Origin: Candidatus Omnitrophota bacterium
GTDB taxonomy: Bacteria; Omnitrophota; Gorgyraeia; Gygaellales; JAHJCI01
NCBI GenBank assembly: GCA_018813085.1
Contig: JAHJCI010000073.1
Coordinates: forward strand, 1 to 7,158
DNA: 7,158 nucleotides
Direction of reading: 5' to 3'
Within the stretch, counting starts at the first letter, position 1. Each line of letters starts with the position of its first letter. Of this stretch, positions 4,940 through 7,158 are shown piece by piece. The position numbers were made by a program, and so were the translations under genes. Below the pieces are notes generated by a model. It was not told where the DNA came from, did not search any database, and saw nothing but the letters and a program-made list of their open reading frames with translations.

Positions 4940-5785
4940 TTATTCCTCCTTTAAATATTCGATCCATTGAGCCTCTAGCTCCTGAATATTATGTATTTGG
5001 GCAGGATAGGCTGCGCTCAAAGCACCTTCTAAATCCCTACCGTCACGAAGCTGACGGCAGAACTCCGTAAAATTTTCCGTACCGTGTCGCTCGATCAAAA
5101 AACCTACCAGGGAAGCTGATTCTATGTAATATATATCCACTAGGCTCTTTCCGTCTATAATTAAAAAACCACCCTCTCCCCCCAAGCTGGTTCCCCTGAG
5201 ATGAATCTTGTTACTCTTATCAATCAGGTGGATATCCAATTCCATAAGGTCTTTTATGGAAAACAAGGTTCCCCTGCTAAAGCAGGCCTTGGATGTTTTC
5301 TTTATTATCTGTCTTTTTGCCTCTTCTTCCCACTGAGCTATGCCTTCATCAAGCCATAGAGGAACCTTGCGCCTGATACCGATAAAATCCCTGAAAATTA
5401 AATGGGTCATCTCATGGGGTAGGACTGAAACCAGGAAATTACTGCTGCCGGAATAACTAAGGATAGATTTATTTTTATAATTAGCCATGCCTTCTGACCA
5501 TTCTGGCTGTCCTGATTCTTTCAAATAGGTTTCATGGTCAGGATAGACAAAAATCTTCACCCGGTTATCCCAGGTCCAGAAATTAGAATTCCTGGAATAA
5601 CCAAGGTCAGAGGCAATACGGTTGTAATCCTTTTCTGCCTTATTTAAAACCCCTCTGGAAAATTCTTTATTCTCATCAGACAGAAAATAGAGCATAAAAT
5701 GTTCGCTCTTTAATTCCTGCCATTCCTGAGCAGCTAAGGTAGTGGCTAATAACAACGAAATAAAAATAGAATATATTATTTTCAA
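4940..5785 (-). CDS. Secreted gluzincin-like metallopeptidase (peptidase MA-like)
   Basis: This 281-residue protein begins with a signal peptide: K3-type charge, a hydrophobic core at residues 4-18, and an A-x-A-type cleavage region around 17-20 (TLAAQ). The catalytic signature is P-HEMTH at 124-128, followed 19 residues later by a Glu (E147) in WLDEGIAQ (144-151). This HExxH + DEGxA arrangement is that of peptidase MA-like zinc proteases, so both zinc His residues, the general-base Glu and the third ligand appear present. The C-terminal part has the helical ESASLVGFLIERHG segment usual for this family. It probably acts in the periplasm, at the cell surface or outside the cell. Residues of about 195-217 (Gly-rich, GTSLGGEGG) look like extra sequence relative to my memory of the family. 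The start is TTG, immediately preceded by an in-frame stop, with no convincing ribosome site. It lies between gspF and gspG in the same direction. Substrate and exact role are unknown. Confidence 0.8.
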   Translation of the reverse strand: MKIIYSIFISLLLATTLAAQEWQELKSEHFMLYFLSDENKEFSRGVLNKAEKDYNRIASDLGYSRNSNFWTWDNRVKIFVYPDHETYLKESGQPEWSEGMANYKNKSILSYSGSSNFLVSVLPHEMTHLIFRDFIGIRRKVPLWLDEGIAQWEEEAKRQIIKKTSKACFSRGTLFSIKDLMELDIHLIDKSNKIHLRGTSLGGEGGFLIIDGKSLVDIYYIESASLVGFLIERHGTENFTEFCRQLRDGRDLEGALSAAYPAQIHNIQELEAQWIEYLKEE

Positions 5786-5792
5786 TTATAAC

Positions 5793-5823
5793 TTTAGCGT
5801 TAGAGCGCCTGTCTGCCGGACAG
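5793..5823. repeat. Small repeat remnant in the gspF-peptidase gap
   Basis: TTTAGCG followed by a second AGCG-bearing unit (5793-5807) resembles the heptamer family. It is followed by a short hairpin with CTGTC (5809-5813) and GACAG (5819-5823) around a 5-base loop. Together they lie 8 to 38 bases upstream of the peptidase start, where a ribosome site would be expected. The rest of the gap (5824-5887) shows nothing I can name, and no clear terminator or promoter. Confidence 0.45.
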
Positions 5824-5887
5824 CTAGAAACAACGTTTAATATTGCCTATATGCTATGCGTTTGTTTTTCTCTTTCTTAATATGGCC

Positions 5888-7096
5888 TTAGCGTGCCATA
5901 ATATTAATCTGGAATATGGGCAGGAGCATTGCCACTACGATAAAGCCTACCAAGAGGCCTATTACCAAGATCATTAAAGGCTCAATAAGCGAAGTCATTA
6001 CCTTGATTGCTTCATCGATATCCCTCTCGTAAGCCCTGGAAACTTCTGCCAATGCTTCATCCAGCCTGCCTGATTCTTCTCCGACAATGATTAAGTTTGT
6101 CATAAAAGCAGGAAAAATCCTTGATTTTTTAAGGCTGCTTCCGAAAGAACCCCCCTGCTCAAGGTCTTTATAGCTTTGTAATAACTGGCGCTTTATTACT
6201 TCATTCTTTAAAATGGGTACGCTTACATCAATAGCCCTTAATATCGGCATCCCGCTTTTAATCAGTAATTCCAGGCTGCGGTTAAAACGGGCCAAATCTG
6301 CCTTAAAAATAAATTCCCCGAATAAAGGCATATGTAATTTAAATTTACTAATTGCTATTTTAAGGCTTTCAGTTTTTGCCTGTTGCCTGAAAACAAATAC
6401 TACCGCCAGAATTATCAATACTATCCAAAACCAGTACTGACGTAACCTGGTACTTAGAGAAATTAAAATTCTTGTAGGCAGCGGTAAGGCCTGTTCAAGG
6501 CTAATAAATATCTGCATTAACCTCGGCATCACATAAGCAAGCATAAAAACTACGGTGCCGAGACCCACAATAGCCATAAGCACGGGATAAGCTAACGCTG
6601 TACGTATTTTTGATAAAATCTCTTCCTGCTGCCTGCGGTAATCAGCTATCCTCAATAATATTTCCTGTAATGACCCGCTATCTTCGCCTGTGCGGACCAT
6701 AGCGATATAAAACTTTGAAAACACTCCGGGATAATTAGATAAAGCTGTGGAAAAAGCCCTGCCTTGTTTTATATCATCATGAATATTTCTAAGTATCTTT
6801 TTAAAATGAACGCTCTCTGATTGCTCTGAAATTATATTAATTGCATTTAAAATCGGAACACCTGATTTTATAAGGATTGAGAGTTGCCGGCTAAATATAG
6901 TTATATCCCGTGATTTTATTCTGCCTGTGAATTTTGCTGCGGATGACTTCATTACCGGAGTATATTCTTCAATATGCACCGGCGTATAACCCATGCGGCT
7001 GATCTTATCAACAGCCTCTTCTCTGGTTTCTGCCTCGATTCTTCCCTCTACTATGGATTCCGGGCCTTTTTTTGCTTTATATCTGAATATCTGCAT
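5888..7096 (-). CDS. gspF: Type II secretion inner-membrane platform protein GspF (PilC family)
   Basis: This 402-residue protein is full length for GspF/PilC, the polytopic inner-membrane platform that couples the cytoplasmic ATPase to pseudopilus growth. The N-terminal stretch (MQIFRYKAKK, then a G-R-I-E-A-E-T motif near 18-24) is typical. Two T2SSF domains follow, at about residues 68-191 and 271-393. Each opens with a matching F-x-R-x-L-x-x-L-I-K-S-G-x-P-I-L motif (68-83 and 271-286) and contains a G-E-x-S-G motif (137-141 and 339-343). Hydrophobic segments lie near 170-190, 221-237 and 372-395, giving the usual three membrane spans. The ATG has an AGAGGG-like ribosome site about 4 bases upstream. 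It is the first gene visible in the operon; gspE would be expected beyond the right edge. A gap of about 100 bases separates it from the peptidase gene. Assignment to GspF versus PilC rests on the downstream gspG-I-J-K genes. Confidence 0.95.
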   Translation of the reverse strand: MQIFRYKAKKGPESIVEGRIEAETREEAVDKISRMGYTPVHIEEYTPVMKSSAAKFTGRIKSRDITIFSRQLSILIKSGVPILNAINIISEQSESVHFKKILRNIHDDIKQGRAFSTALSNYPGVFSKFYIAMVRTGEDSGSLQEILLRIADYRRQQEEILSKIRTALAYPVLMAIVGLGTVVFMLAYVMPRLMQIFISLEQALPLPTRILISLSTRLRQYWFWIVLIILAVVFVFRQQAKTESLKIAISKFKLHMPLFGEFIFKADLARFNRSLELLIKSGMPILRAIDVSVPILKNEVIKRQLLQSYKDLEQGGSFGSSLKKSRIFPAFMTNLIIVGEESGRLDEALAEVSRAYERDIDEAIKVMTSLIEPLMILVIGLLVGFIVVAMLLPIFQINIMAR

Positions 7097-7121
7097 TTAT
7101 CCCTCTATTTTGATATTTTCC

Positions 7122-7158
7122 GCCGCAGGTATTATGCGAAAACATATTTATCTGCGGC
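7122..7158. repeat. Inverted repeat upstream of gspF, cut by the window edge
   Basis: GCCGCAG at 7122-7128 and CTGCGGC at 7152-7158 form a 7-base inverted repeat with a 23-base spacer, inside which TATG (7133-7136) and CATA (7143-7146) can also pair. The right arm ends exactly at the window edge, so the true extent is unknown. It may be another palindromic element or the junction with the upstream gene, presumably gspE. Confidence 0.45.

Noticed and set aside
7132..7158. Last codons of an upstream gene (a short open frame ending in TAA at 7132-7134)
   Set aside because: Only eight codons are visible, with no recognisable residues, so it cannot be told from chance.

Overview
All genes in this window lie on the minus strand and form one long operon fragment for a type II secretion / type IV-pilus-like pseudopilus machine. 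In transcription order (right to left) they are gspF, a secreted HExxH metallopeptidase, gspG (major pseudopilin), gspI, gspJ and gspK (minor pseudopilins), a fused PilM-PilN (GspL-like) protein, and a PilO/GspM-like protein. Genes from gspG onward overlap or are separated by a few bases, so they are almost certainly co-transcribed and translationally coupled. The ATPase (gspE), secretin (gspD), gspC and prepilin peptidase are not in the window. There is no gspH between gspG and gspI. The left-end 109 bases and right-end 62 bases hold no gene I can support.

The organism looks like an uncultivated Gram-negative-type bacterium with moderate-to-low GC and a T2SS/T4P hybrid gene set. The repeat style (AKASAGR-coding palindromes, CCCCGTTAG...CTAACGGGG palindromes, AGCGTAT heptamer arrays, all intruding into ORFs) reminds me of Candidatus Omnitrophota-type genomes. 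That placement is inference from memory and was not tested.

How the genes work together: GspF is the inner-membrane platform. PilM-PilN and PilO form the inner-membrane assembly scaffold that links the off-window ATPase to the platform. GspG is polymerised into the pseudopilus, primed by a GspI-J-K tip complex. The peptidase has a signal peptide and a complete zinc site; it may be a substrate or an envelope accessory protein of this machine.

The most striking feature is repeat invasion of the minor pseudopilin leaders. Three consecutive minor pseudopilin genes each carry a different class of short repetitive or palindromic element inserted in frame between start codon and prepilin-peptidase cleavage site. 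This gives leaders of about 28 (GspI), 41 (GspJ) and 89 (GspK) residues, against 6 in the neighbouring GspG. Because the leader is cut off during maturation, these are sites where a mobile repeat can enter a gene without altering the mature protein. The heptamer repeat family of the gspI leader also fills the peptidase-gspG intergenic region as two oppositely oriented 7-bp-phased arrays that could fold into a hairpin.
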